Origin: Galeopsis tetrahit
Lineage: Eukaryota > Streptophyta > Magnoliopsida > Lamiales > Lamiaceae
Direction of reading: 5' to 3'
Assembly (NCBI GenBank): GCA_963675135.1
Contig: OY776132.1
Location: forward strand, 1-64,000
DNA length: 64,000 nucleotides
Shown in pieces: positions 36,976 through 47,215 of this stretch; positions within the stretch are counted from its first letter, which is position 1; the number at the start of each line of letters is the position of its first letter. The position numbers and the translations under genes were made by a program. The notes beneath the pieces are model-generated. The model was given only the letters and a program-made list of their open reading frames with translations. It searched no databases and was not told the DNA's origin.

Positions 36976-37101
36976 ATCTCAAGAACAAACAGTCAGTCAA
37001 CAATCAAATAGGATTTCAGATAGATCAGTTCAGTGACCACACTAAATATATGATTTTGAAAACCAAGATGGCTTTTCAGAAGCAGTGGTCTTTGAACCCC
37101 T

Positions 37102-37113
37102 GCTCTGATACCA
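37102..37113 (-). other. Element A primer binding site (initiator tRNA-Met)
   Basis: Minus strand TGGTATCAGAGC, complementary to the 3' end of plant initiator methionine tRNA, two bases inside the 5' LTR. Minus-strand cDNA synthesis starts here. Confidence 0.95.
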
Positions 37114-37115
37114 CT

Positions 37116-38752
37116 TGTTGGTCCTGAAAGGAGTATATAACAAGTGTATGGGGGGGGGGGGGGAAACACTTGTATGCAAATTCTTTTCTAACTTGATCAA
37201 ACCAGAGCTCAACAAGGTTGTCTTGGACAACTCTGCTGAAGATGATTAACTCTTCTAAGATAATCAGACTACTAAGTAATATTGAGTACTTAGTTGAATA
37301 ACTATCTAGGGGAGTTATATGTGCGGAATAGTGGTTGGACCTTTTAGTTTAGACTCCTTTAGTTTCTGAAATCACTTAAATAATTCAATTCAGTCCAGTT
37401 TCAGGGAACTTGTCCAAATCAGTTTTGCACAGTCTTTGAATAATTATCCTTTGTAAGATCAGTTTTGTGTGCAGTGTTGAGTGTATGAAAGTACTTGGAA
37501 TGTAAATCAACACAAGAGTTTATAGTGGTTCAGAGACTCAAGCTCCTACATCCACTTTCCCTGATTTAACAAGATAATTCCTTCTCTTTGGAATTAACTT
37601 GTTTTATAGTGCCAAGGTGCACTTGATCAAAAACACCACTCCTTGGTGAATTGATCCCTAGGATGTCTAGAGTCCTAGTACCCTCTTCTCAACTCAGAAC
37701 TGAACTGTTCTTCTCTCAACAGTCAGCTCCAACCACTTCTACTACTACAACCTTCTCACTTTCACTCTTGAAAGATATGAGGATTGAAGTAAGGTTCCAA
37801 CTGATGAGATATCCTTTACAATGAAGATCAGTGTATAAGGATAGGATATCTCTCTAAGCTTGTGTATGGATATACAATGTAGTACAGCTTAGATGAAGTG
37901 TTTGAAGACTAAGATAGTCTTTGAAAGCACTCTATCTTGTAGGATAGTTGGATGTTCTTGTCAATTGTTGAGGTGCTTTCAAATGGTCTTCACACTTCTG
38001 TATTTATAGACAAATGAAGGATTTGCCCGTTGGAGAGGCAGCCTCCAATGTCCATAAATGTCTTCTTTTAGTTCTTCAACTTTGAAGACAGAATCTTGAT
38101 AGTGACATGTCCTCATTTGGGAAATAAACGGCTGTTAAGACTTTGTCTTCATTCTGCAGCACTCTTCCCAATGTCTGACTTTCAGATTCTCTTGTTAGGA
38201 CTTGGACATGGCTTCTGAAGGTTGTTCCATTGATAGGACAACATTCCTCATTATTTGGCCAACTCTTCTTATCACTATCAGCAGTCTTGCTTATCAGCAA
38301 AGTTGGCTTACTCTTCTTCAGATGACTTGGCTCATACCCTTTGCTTCACTTCAAAGTGATCTTAGCATGTTGATTTGTAGTTCTTTAGGGTAGTGTTGTC
38401 TCTATATCTTCAGCATAGTTGACCTCAAGCTTTCAGTACACTTCTTCTGAATTGATTGTGCTGAGACAACTCCTCTGGACAACTCTCCTGATTAGTATAG
38501 TTGGTCTTCAAAAGATTTAGTGTTGTATCCAGAGTTTGAGCCTTGAGGGGACTTGATCTTGATGAACTTCTAAGCATGTGTTCCCCCTCAACTTATGCAT
38601 TTAATCATCTAAGAGCTGCCTAACATACCAGCTCCTCATCTAGCCTTTATTCTATATGTTCTAACATTTCTAGAACATATTCAATCATGACTTAGGCATG
38701 TCTCAGGGGGTTTTGGTATTCAATCAAAACATAATTCATTTTATTCCCAACA
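37116..38752 (-). repeat. Element A 5' LTR
   Basis: 1637 bp, TG...CA. It carries a 14-G homopolymer (37150-37163) where the 3' LTR has 7 G, flanked by inverted CAAGTGT/ACACTTG. The conserved TTTATAGTGGTTC...CTACATCCACT box is at 37519-37556. Confidence 0.95.
38001..38034 (-). promoter_or_regulatory. Element A LTR core promoter (TATA box with MSA-like site)
   Basis: TATAAATA on the minus strand (38008-38001). TCCAACGGGCA (38034-38024), a near match to the MSA consensus YCYAACGGYYA, lies 16 bp upstream. Transcription would start about 25-30 bp downstream, near 37972. The 3' LTR has the same arrangement near 12050. Confidence 0.6.
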
Positions 38753-38851
38753 ACACCCCTCATTTATTTTACATCATCAATCATTTTATTCCATTTTCTT
38801 AAAAACCGTAACGGTTAAAGTGGGCAAAAAATGCTAGGACGGGGGAAAAAG
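38753..38851. mobile_element. Stowaway-like MITE, right half
   Basis: Continues the MITE interrupted at 11161: CTTAAAAACCGT, a TGGGCAAAAAATGC block and the end GACGGGGGAAAAAG followed by TA. It matches the usual right end of this MITE group in decayed form. Confidence 0.6.
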
Positions 38852-39291
38852 TATTTTTCTCTTTGAATTGGTTAGTTGCATATTTAAGGATTGTATTTGT
38901 TGGGGTAATGTTATAGTGCTTTCTATTTGGTTTTCATTGAGATTTTCAACAAGAGTGCTTTTGTTTGGTTTTCATTTTTAGTTCATGTTAAAATTTATTT
39001 ATAAAAGTTAATTCACACTTAATAAAATATAATATAATAGATAGATGTGAAATTAAATATTAATATGCACAATTTAAATTGAAAATTCAATTATTCTTTT
39101 ATTAAAGTTAAATATATAAATTAAATTTGAATATTAAATAGAATACTAAACTTAAATGGTGTATAAGGTACTAAATCAAAATTGAGTTGAATATTACATC
39201 GATTACTAATATTTAATCAGCTGTATGTATCTCAGCTGATTAACACAGCCCAAGCATACATGCGCAAACTCAGGAGATGAAGAATAGAAGA
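38852..39291. other. AT-rich spacer ending in a remnant of an element-C-like LTR
   Basis: No gene. The last ~75 bp (from about 39217: ATCTCAGCTGATTAACACAG, ACATGCGCA, AGAATAGAAGA) resemble a segment of the element C LTR (compare 43880-43950). Element B therefore appears to have inserted into an older related LTR. Confidence 0.5.
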
Positions 39292-40686
39292 TGTTGGTCC
39301 CAAGTTGAGTTAAGATTGATTAAGCTAGTAAAAGTCTAGAGGGGAGGGGTGAATAGACTTTTAAAAATCTCTCAAAATATCAGAGTTTTAATGCGGAAGT
39401 GTTCTGAATAGTACTGTTCTTACTGAGTCAGATCAGTACTTTCCAGTTTAGTTTTATACTCAACTTTTATTCAGATCTTTACTTAGACAACTTTATTGTT
39501 CTTGGTTAAACAAATATCAAACAGAAAATACCAAACAAAAAGTAAAGAACACATAATTTTATAGTGGTTCGACAAATGTCTACATCCACTCTCACAATCC
39601 CAGTTGTGATGTTTTATTAACTCCTTCTTGAGTTTCTTGTGGATTAAAGTCCCAAGACTAAGACTTTGATCTTTTCGATTACACTTCCAAGTGTATCTTC
39701 GATCGACTAGTAATTCTACAAGTAACTAGCACACTTGTTTACAAAACACAAACTATAAAATGAAAAGTAAAACTTCTCTTGATTAGCCTCTGATTTCTTC
39801 TCTTCAGATCTGTGGCTCTTCTCAGATTTCTTGATCTCTTCAACTCTGTGAGTTCTTCAATGCTTTGTAGACTTAGATTTCTCTTGAATGCTTTAGGATC
39901 AGTAGTCTTAGCAGTAGGAGATCACACAGTATTTATAGAACTTAGTATGACAGTTAGCACTTTGTGAACTAACTCTTAACTAACTCTAAAACTGTTTTTG
40001 TAACTTATCCTTTTTGTAACCGACTTTGTAACTTCCTTCAACTAATTCCAAGTCAGCATATCTTCAAATATATCCAGTTACGCCTTAAATAAGCTTTCCA
40101 AACTTATTCTTCAAACTCACCAACTCAGCACAGTAAACTTACTGTTCTGAGCCAGTCAGCACAGTTTTTCAAAACTGTTCTAACTTCTCCAGAAATCTTC
40201 TCTTGTACTTCTAAGCTTCTCTTCAACTCTTCTTGAAGGTCTTCTTATTCTGAAGTAGTCTTCTGAGTCTTCTTTGAACTTCTGATCTTCTTCTAATCTA
40301 TTCCTAATCTACTGTTCTGAACTTTTACAATGCTGAATACAATAGAATACAACTTTACAATTATATAAAACCTATCTATACTTCAACTGAACTACATACA
40401 GATGAGCACATTTAAGTCCTATACTATAAGCTGTCTATACAATACAAAACATCAGCTTAGTTCCTAACAGTTCTTATATCAGATCAGTAAACACACTAAG
40501 ATCAGTAAACATATATAAGATCAGTAAACTCAGATTTCAATATCTTATTAAGATCAGTAAACTTATTTCAGATGACTTAGTTAAGATGACTTAGAACCAC
40601 ATATATCATTAACTTTAAGTTACTTTTGGCCATCAAAACATATAATCATCAACTAGAACATTGTTTACAGGATTCATATCCCAACA
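39292..40686 (-). repeat. Element B 3' LTR
   Basis: 1395 bp, TGTTGGTCCC...CCAACA, minus-oriented. Contains the AAAAGTCTA...TAGACTTTT hairpin around GAGGGGAGGGG (39330-39362), the TTTATAGTGGTTC...CTACATCCACT box (39557-39590) and a TATA box (39937-39930). Differs from the partial 5' LTR at 59780-60775 by about 2% substitutions plus small indels (by-eye count), so element B is older than A. Confidence 0.9.
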
Positions 40687-40700
40687 ATTTCCCCCTTTTT
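40687..40700 (-). other. Element B polypurine tract
   Basis: AAAAAGGGGGAAAT on the minus strand directly before the LTR; same sequence as in elements A and C. Confidence 0.9.
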
Positions 40701-40923
40701 GATGAAGCAAAAACTACTTAAATGTTAATAAATCAGTAGTTAAGTATGTAGTCAATCATAACAGTTCACCAATTCAAAATTCCAGATTCATATTCATAAT
40801 CAGATCAGATAATGCACATATTACACATACTAACAGAATATGAAATACAGAAAATATAGAAATAAAGATTAGGGTTAAGAAATGTTATCTTGTGAGCTTG
40901 TCCTTCATCTTCTTTCTTTATCT

Positions 40924-41943
40924 TCAGATTCTGAATGCCAAGTAAAGCCTTGTCTTGATGTCCATCATGTGTTGATGATCAGTGATGCCTTCATCCTTAA
41001 TGATCTCAGCAATAATGTTACCAATCTCTTTGTAATCAGGTTCTCCATTCTCAAGTCTTGGAGGATCCCAGATTGGTTCTTTAGGACATACGATCTTTAT
41101 CTCAGCACGAGCAACAACTTTTGAGATATCTTCCCAGAAATCTCTAGTAATGTTCATCATGAACTCTTCGAAATCAGCAAATTCAGCTTCCTTGTTCAGA
41201 TGATCACCAAACTTCTTCACAATGAAGTTTGCAATCTGCCACTTTTTCTTTAGATTGTTCCAGTAATCCAAACTTTCAGGTAGGACTATGAAATCAACAA
41301 AGTTTTCATCTTGATAATTCTTGTCAAATTCTTTTCCTTCAGCTTTCCTTTGAGCTTTCATCTTTCTTCTCAAAGCAGCAACTCTATTATCAAATCTTGT
41401 TCTAAAAAATTTAACATCTTTATTTTTCTTCTTTTTTTTTAATTCTGCTTCTTCAGCTTTCTTTTTCTTCATCAATTCAAGCTTTTCTTTTTCTGTACTT
41501 GAAACACCCAAACTCAATTTACTTCTAGATCTGGTAACTCTACCAGTTTCTTCTTCTTGCTTTTCTTCACCAGACAAGATCAGTTTCCTTTTCTTCTTTC
41601 CAGAACTTTCAGCAACATCAGTCCTAGTAGAAGACCTCTCAACAACTTCTTGAGTTTGTTGTTTCCTGAGCTTGATCTTTTTCTTCAGACTAACAATTTC
41701 CTCTTTTAATTCATCTTGACTCACAACCAGTTGAGCTTGTTGTGATTGTGTCTGCTCCATCACTTTCCTTATCTTATCTTCCCCTTTTTTGGCTTCATCA
41801 TGCCATTCTTTCAAGGGTGTCATGTGTTGCTCCAACTTTTCATGCAACACCTGAGATAATTTATTCTCTTGAAGTCTATGGAGATCATAGATCTTGGACA
41901 TTGTATGCTCCATAACTCTTTCAAACGAATTTTCAGAAGTCAT
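40924..41943 (-). pseudogene. Element B env-like protein, C-terminal fragment
   Basis: 339 codons ending 224 bp before the polypurine tract. The protein is a coiled coil with AKKGEDKI and VVSQDELKEE motifs, then Lys-rich segments. Its C-terminal module contains LKKKWQIANFIVKKFG, PIWDPPRLENG and a YLAFRI end. All these motifs recur in the element C protein at 41968-43515. The N-terminus is missing: the frame runs out at the head-to-head junction near 41944, so the ATG is only the first Met of the remnant. Function of this Sirevirus protein is unknown. Confidence 0.75.
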
Positions 41944-41967
41944 CTTCTCACTGCTGAAGAAAAGGGA

Positions 41968-43515
41968 ATGACCCTAGTTGTCTACAATCCGCCTACCATC
42001 CCTATATTTCCCCAGGAAACTCAAGGTATTGCCTCACCCTCTACTTCATCTATATATATTCGAGCAGATGTGTGTGCTCAAGTCAAGGAAGCAATCGACG
42101 CACACTTCGCCAAAGGGCTAGGCATGCAGCTGGCTAGATTTGTAGAGAAGGCCATTCATGAACAGAAGACTCGTCTCACCGAACAAATCCTTGACATAGA
42201 TGACAAGTTCGGTGAGGCACTCCATAATCAGCTAGAGGAGTATCTCACCTTAGAAATGAAGAAATCAGCAGACAGGTCCAAGAAGTTTACTGATCTCTAT
42301 GAAAACGAGATTAAACGCTTGGAGAGCTCCTACAAAAACAGACTCGATGATGCTGAAGCACGAGCCACTGAAGGTAAAACCCTTCTTAAGTTAGCTGCAG
42401 AGGAGAATGCGAAACTGCAGACTCAGCTGAAGGAGACAGCAGTCAAATTGGAAGCACTTACAGCTAAACTTGAAGCTGCCTCCTCCTCCAACTCTCATGC
42501 TCAGATCCTAGAGCACAGCATCACTCATCTGACCCATATTGGCAGAGTCAATGCCATGGCTCTAAAGCAGACTCTGAAAGTGGAAATTCTGAATGCTATG
42601 AAGCCTTTTGCGGCTGAACTTGCTGAAGCCAAAAAGGGGGAAGATGTATTGATAAAGGCTCTAGAGAAGGCTACTGCACAGCAAGCTGTGATGGTAGTAT
42701 CTCAAGATGAGTTGAATGAAACCTTGGGTGGTTTAAAAAGTAAAATCAAGAGCAGGCAAGGCAAAGGCAAAGGCAAAGAAATTGCTCAAGAAGACACCCA
42801 AGCTCCCACTCAAGCTCCTGCCAAGAGTCTACAGATCACTGCCCCTGTAGAACAAATTCCTGAGAAGAGAATGACAAGGAAAAGAAAGGCAGATGAGCAA
42901 GCTCAGTCAAGCAAGAAGTCAGCTCCAGCAGAGCCTACTGCAGAAGAGAAAGAGGCTTTAGAGCTGAGGAAAAGAAAAAAGCTTGAAGCTCAAGAGCTTA
43001 AGCAAAAGAAGCTAAAAGATGCAAAGGCAGTCAAAGCCAAATTTGAAAGGAAAATAGCCAAACTCAGGAAAGCACTCAAGGACAAAGCAAAAGAAGACAA
43101 TGTCAAAGACAATGCCCTGGTGTTTGATAGCAATTATGTGGATTATTTAGCCCTTCAAGATGAGCTACCAAGGTGGTATCCCCTGAAGAAGAAATGGCAA
43201 ATTCAACACCACATAGTAAGAAAATTTGGCCCTCTCCCAACCTATGAAGATGAATTCTTCCAGTTCAATCAGTTCATGAACATTGAAGATCAAGAGTTCT
43301 GGAAAGAAGTAGTCAAGACAGCCAAAGAACTTGACAACTGCAGAATCCTAACACCTGAAGAACCCAAATGGGATCCTCCCACTCTGGATTCTGGAAGAAC
43401 AAACTGGATTGAAGTCAAAAGGATTCTGGAGAAGATCTACGAAGAGGAGAATGTTACAGACCTGCAGCACATGGAAGATGTTCGAGCTCGTCTTTACCTT
43501 GCTTTCAGCATCTGA
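41968..43515 (+). pseudogene. Element C env-like protein, fragment
   Basis: 515 codons from ATG 41968 (MTLVVYNPPTIPIFPQ). The frame is open back to 41869, but that part is element B sequence read antisense. Mostly coiled coil (residues ~60-240), with AKKGED, VMVVSQDELNE, a PAKSLQ Pro/Gln-rich linker and a KKRK cluster. The C-terminal module (LKKKWQIQHHIVRKFG, PKWDPPTLDSG, YLAFSI) is homologous to element B's. It lies 210 bp before element C's polypurine tract. Its pol and gag are missing upstream, so this is the 3' end of a truncated retroelement, even though the fragment itself has no internal stop. Whether the ATG is the natural start cannot be told. Confidence 0.75.
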
Positions 43516-43725
43516 AGATCAGAAGACCTGATGAAGACCACTTTTGAAGTTTAAAGAAACTATCACTTGTAATCTGTAAAAATTCTATATAAAATCAAGT
43601 TTTAGTTCTCTTTGCTTACAAGACAAATTCTCATTGTCTTCATCAGATACTTCAGTTTTTAAGAAGTTTATAAACTCTTGTCTTATTTATTAAGAGCATT
43701 TATCAAGTATAGTTTTGGCTTCATC

Positions 43726-43739
43726 AAAAAGGGGGAAAT
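43726..43739 (+). other. Element C polypurine tract
   Basis: AAAAAGGGGGAAAT directly upstream of the TGTTGGG of the element C LTR. Confidence 0.9.
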
Positions 43740-45191
43740 TGTTGGGATGTAAATTCACCCTAAGCCCCACTTGATGTTAGAATAGTTTTGATGGCCAAAA
43801 CACTTAGAGTTTATAAATGTAATAGGATCAACTGACTATGTATAGAACAACTTAGACTAGTCTTGTGTAATCAATTGTATTGATCTCAGCTGATTAGCAC
43901 AGTATTGGCTTACATGCGCATCCTCAAGATGAAAAGAGTAGAAGGCATGAAGACTAGAAGATCCTTGAAGACCAGATAAGTAAGGTGCTTGTATACCTAC
44001 TTATCTGATGGAGTCCAAGTTGAAAATGGCCCTAATGCAGCACAAGTATTTACCAGATCAGAAGAGTTCTACTCGACTGATATCAGAAGACAGAAGTGCA
44101 AGGCCAGACGAGTAGTCAGAAGACTAGTAGTGCAGATCAGAAGACTAAGTACTCGTCCAGGACTCGGCTGATTCCAAAGTCATCTTGCAATTTGAATGAA
44201 GACTTACCTTACTTAGAAGATTGACATGATCCCAGGATTGGAGCAATCAAGCAGCTGGAATCAAGGAATCAAGCCAACATGGAAAGATTGCCCCAACGGC
44301 TAGTCAACTCCAACGGCTAGTTGCAAGCAATCACCATTATAAATACAAGAGGATGAGAAATCACAAGTACGAAGTCACAACGAGAGAATTCACCAAGCTA
44401 AGCAAGCAATCAAGCAAAAAGCCATACTGTTTTAAGAATTCTCCAAGAGCCAGAATCCATAAGAATATCCTTAGCTCTTAAGTGATTTCTATCCAACCCA
44501 AGAACCTGAATCGTATTCATATTGTAAATCCATTGATTTAGGCATAGTGGTTAAGCATATTATAAGCTTGAACCATTAGTTGGAAACATTCAAAAACCCC
44601 AAACCCCCACCGAAAGGTTAAAGTTTTTGAACCCCTGCAAAGTGCAAGTGCTTACAATCACTTGTGGAGACCGTAGCAGTTAGGACTGCTCAGATCTCAA
44701 AGTCCTACCCTTGGGACTATAAAGGTCAAGCCCCTTGTAATTTTTGGTAAATTAAAGGAATTAAATATCACGTGTGGACGTGAGAGTGGACGTAGGATCG
44801 TATATCCGAACCACTATAAACCTGGTGTTATTTATCTTTCTGCCCTTTACATTATTGTCATTTCTATACATCTTATATAGTGCATATTGTGATTTAAACT
44901 ATCTTCAAATCAAGGCCATAACTTTCAAACCAGCATCAGCTGAGTATTTTCATTAAGTAAACAACTTGGCATTTTCAAAAGAAACTAAAGAACGAGTCTA
45001 AACAAGGCCTACCATAATTTCGCACATAATCTCTTCATTCAGATCACTATAGTCATCTGGACCAGCAGACTTGTAGTCTAGCTGACATAGAGATCAGAAG
45101 AGGTTCCCAACTCTCTTGAAAAAGTTTTAAAGTCTATTCACCCCTCCCCTCTAGACTTTAATCCAATTCACTACTCGTTCAGGGACCAACA
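43740..45191 (+). repeat. Element C 3' LTR (only complete copy)
   Basis: 1452 bp, TGTTGGG...CCAACA, plus orientation. Its first 18 bp occur only here; all later copies begin at CCCTAAGCC. Hairpin AAAGTCTA...TAGACTTT around a C-rich loop at 45129-45159. The conserved box, in reverse, is at 44786-44822 (AGTGGACGTAG...GAACCACTATAAA). It ends against element B gag sequence at 45192, so element C had inserted into element B's gag. Recurring 60-codon frames inside are LTR sequence, not genes. Confidence 0.9.
44292..44345 (+). promoter_or_regulatory. Element C LTR promoter: two MSA-type sites and TATA box
   Basis: CCCAACGGCTA (44292-44302) and TCCAACGGCTA (44309-44319) both match the mitosis-specific activator consensus YCYAACGGYYA, bound in plants by three-repeat MYB (MYB3R) factors at G2/M. 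TATAAATA follows at 44338-44345. The same trio recurs 3,458 bp apart in every unit (TATA at 47796, 51254, 54712, 58170). Cell-cycle control of this LTR is inference. Confidence 0.6.
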
Positions 45192-45365
45192 CATTAAATT
45201 AATTTGTCTCTTTGGCTTGAGTTTTAAGCATACCCTGATATAGTTTATCAATGGATGCAAACTTTTCTTGGAGTTGGGACAACTCTTCTGATAGTCTTGC
45301 ATTTAGTGAAACTACATTGGGATCTACTTTCAACTGTGCTTCTTTCAGACTAATGATTTCTTGCT

Positions 45366-46871
45366 TTAAAGAAATATATTCTCATCACTGATTTCTATGA
45401 ATGCTTTGTTATCTTGTAGAAGGTCCTCTTCTGTCACTCCATGGGAATGATGAAGACTACTTCCTACACTACTATCAGCAGTGTCACTTTCATCAGTATG
45501 AGAATTATTGCAAGACTGAAAAGAATTAACATATGATACCTCATCATTTATTTTGGCCATCATTGCCAGTCCATCATGTGCTGTGAAAGCTTCATTCTCA
45601 TTGCTAGAGGGGTATTCAGATGAAGACGAGGGCAACTCTTCTGAATCCGAATCAGATTCATTGTATGCCATCATTGCCTTCTTACCCTTGGCATATTTTC
45701 GATCTCTTCTGGCTTTCCTTTCTTCTCGATCTTCAGAACTCAGATCAGGACATTCATATGCATAATGACCTGGCTTATCACAATTCCTATCCTTCTTATC
45801 AGAAGACTTCCTATCCCTCTTCTGGGGACATTCAATAGAGTTCCTATCTTTCTTATCAGAAGACTTCCTATCCCTCTTATCAGATGAGTTCCTATCTCTC
45901 CTGTTCTCATTAGAGATCTCATCCCTTCTTTCAGAAGAGTTTTGATCCCTTCTGTTCCCAGAAGAGTCCCTGTTACTAGAACCCTTGGTTTCCTTATAGA
46001 ATCTCTTATATCTACCATACCTCCTATTTAGTCTATCAAATCTTTTAATCATAAGGCTCATCTGATCTTTCAGACTAAGATCAGAACTATCTAGTTCATC
46101 TTTTATGCTTGAGGCCTTAGACTTAGATGATCTAGACCCCTTAGCGGTAGAGGCTTTACAAGCTATGTTCTTAGAAACATCCTTATCCTTATGACTACCA
46201 GTAATAGGATCTTCTTCATCTAACTCAAACTCATGTGCCTTAAGAGTCTGAAATATGGTTTGAGCAGGCCAAGAATCAATGTCTTGTGTGGTTTTAATGA
46301 TCATCTTGACCATTTTCCACCTTTCATCCAAAGCTTTCAAGATTCTCAAGTTAATCTCTCTTTCAGTATAAGTCTTTCCTAACACATCAAGGTCATTCAT
46401 AATTCTAGTAAATCGAGTATCCAATTCATCAATTGATTCATCTGGCTTCATTTTAAATGTTTCAAACCTTTGGACAACTGTGGACAATTTGCTTTCTTTG
46501 ATCAGCGTAGTGCCTTCACAAAGAACAGCTAGTTTGTCCCACATTTGCTTGGCAGTCTTACATTTTAACACTTTGCCAAGATACTCATTTGGGAAGGTGT
46601 GTAAAATATAATTCTTAGCAAGACTGTCCAAATTGTTTTGACGCATTTCTTCAGAAGTCAGTTCTGACCTTGGCTTAGGGACTAGTGCTCCAACAGGTTC
46701 AGATGGATCCAGTGTTGCAGTGTTTTGCACCATGGTAGTGATTGGTCCTTCTTTGACCATAGAAACCATCAGATCATGGGTTGAGCTAAAGATGGCCTCC
46801 ATCCTCAGCTTCCAGTAGTCATAATCTGCAATCTTGAACTTAGGAAGTTTGTTCACATTAGTTTCATCCAT
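45366..46871 (-). CDS. gag: Element B gag, unit 1 (501 codons, open)
   Basis: Copia-type Gag from ATG 46871 (MDETNVNKLPKFKIADYDYW), 146 bp inside the primer site. Capsid region with WDKLAVLCEGTTLIKESKLS and the NRRYGRYKRFYKE block near 283-295; then a basic Arg/Asp/Ser region. The zinc knuckle is broken: C364, H369 and C374 are in place, but the partner Cys is C348, 15 residues upstream instead of two. An in-frame duplication of a 13-residue KRDRKSSDKKDRN block (332-344 and 351-363) has pushed it away. The stop at 45366 is a frameshift product: the coiled-coil Gag extension (EAQLKVDPNVVSLNARLSEE) continues in another frame up to the LTR C border at 45192. No pol follows. Could give a truncated Gag if transcribed from LTR B, but RNA packaging is doubtful. 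Confidence 0.8.
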   Translation of the reverse strand: MDETNVNKLPKFKIADYDYWKLRMEAIFSSTHDLMVSMVKEGPITTMVQNTATLDPSEPVGALVPKPRSELTSEEMRQNNLDSLAKNYILHTFPNEYLGKVLKCKTAKQMWDKLAVLCEGTTLIKESKLSTVVQRFETFKMKPDESIDELDTRFTRIMNDLDVLGKTYTEREINLRILKALDERWKMVKMIIKTTQDIDSWPAQTIFQTLKAHEFELDEEDPITGSHKDKDVSKNIACKASTAKGSRSSKSKASSIKDELDSSDLSLKDQMSLMIKRFDRLNRRYGRYKRFYKETKGSSNRDSSGNRRDQNSSERRDEISNENRRDRNSSDKRDRKSSDKKDRNSIECPQKRDRKSSDKKDRNCDKPGHYAYECPDLSSEDREERKARRDRKYAKGKKAMMAYNESDSDSEELPSSSSEYPSSNENEAFTAHDGLAMMAKINDEVSYVNSFQSCNNSHTDESDTADSSVGSSLHHSHGVTEEDLLQDNKAFIEISDENIFL

Positions 46872-47017
46872 GTTTGATCAGATAGATAAGATCAGTAGTA
46901 TATCAAGTATTTTCAAGTATTCAGATAGTGACAAATATCAAGAAATTATAACAAGATCAGTAAGTCTTCCCTCAAAGTCTACAAGGTTATCAAGAAACAG
47001 CAGTCCAAAGAACTACC

Positions 47018-47029
47018 GCTCTGATACCA
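47018..47029 (-). other. Primer binding site (initiator tRNA-Met), unit 1
   Basis: TGGTATCAGAGC on the minus strand, two bases from LTR B. Identical sites at 50476-50487, 53934-53945 and 57392-57403; unit 5 (59766-59777) ends in AGT instead of AGC. Confidence 0.93.
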
Positions 47030-47215
47030 CTTGTTGGTCCCAAGTTGAGTTAAGATTTATTAAGCTAGTAAAAGTCTAGAGGGGAGGGGTGAATAGACTT
47101 TTAAAAATCTCTCAAAATATCAAAGTTTTAATGCGGAATAGTGTTCTGAATAGTACTATTCTTACTGATTCAGATCAGTACTTTCCAGTTTAGTTTTATA
47201 CTCAACTTTTATTCA

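Larger units (their letters stand above)
11162..38752 (-). mobile_element. Element A: full-length Sirevirus-type Ty1/copia LTR retrotransposon
   Basis: A complete LTR retrotransposon on the minus strand. In element order: 5' LTR (37116-38752), tRNA-iMet primer site (37102-37113), gag (36975-34881), protease-integrase-RT-RNase H (22530-18764), a long env-like region (18073-13311), polypurine tract (12815-12802) and 3' LTR (12801-11162). Both LTRs are bounded by TG...CA. The flanking 5-mers are ATACC and ACACC, a target duplication with one mismatch. Ty1/copia identity follows from integrase preceding RT. Long LTRs, the coiled-coil gag extension and the env-like region place it with Sireviruses. 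By eye the LTRs differ at about 15 substitutions, so insertion is recent. A 12.3-kb CACTA transposon splits gag-pol. Two in-frame TAA codons and a probable frameshift make this copy non-autonomous. Confidence 0.93.
43758..47215. repeat. Array unit 1
   Basis: LTR C part 43758-45191, gag 45366-46871, primer site 47018-47029, LTR B part 47032-47215. Private variants include GTGCAAGG (others GTACAAGG) at about 44097 and GTAGTCTAGCTG (others GTAGTCCAGCTG). Confidence 0.9.

Noticed and set aside
12125..38393. Matching 63-74-codon frames near 12125-12442 and 38076-38393
   Set aside because: These are the same stretch of the two element A LTRs; conserved because LTRs are nearly identical.
41869..41967. 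Upstream extension of the element C env-like frame
   Set aside because: This stretch is the antisense of element B's env-like fragment, so the longer frame is a junction artefact.
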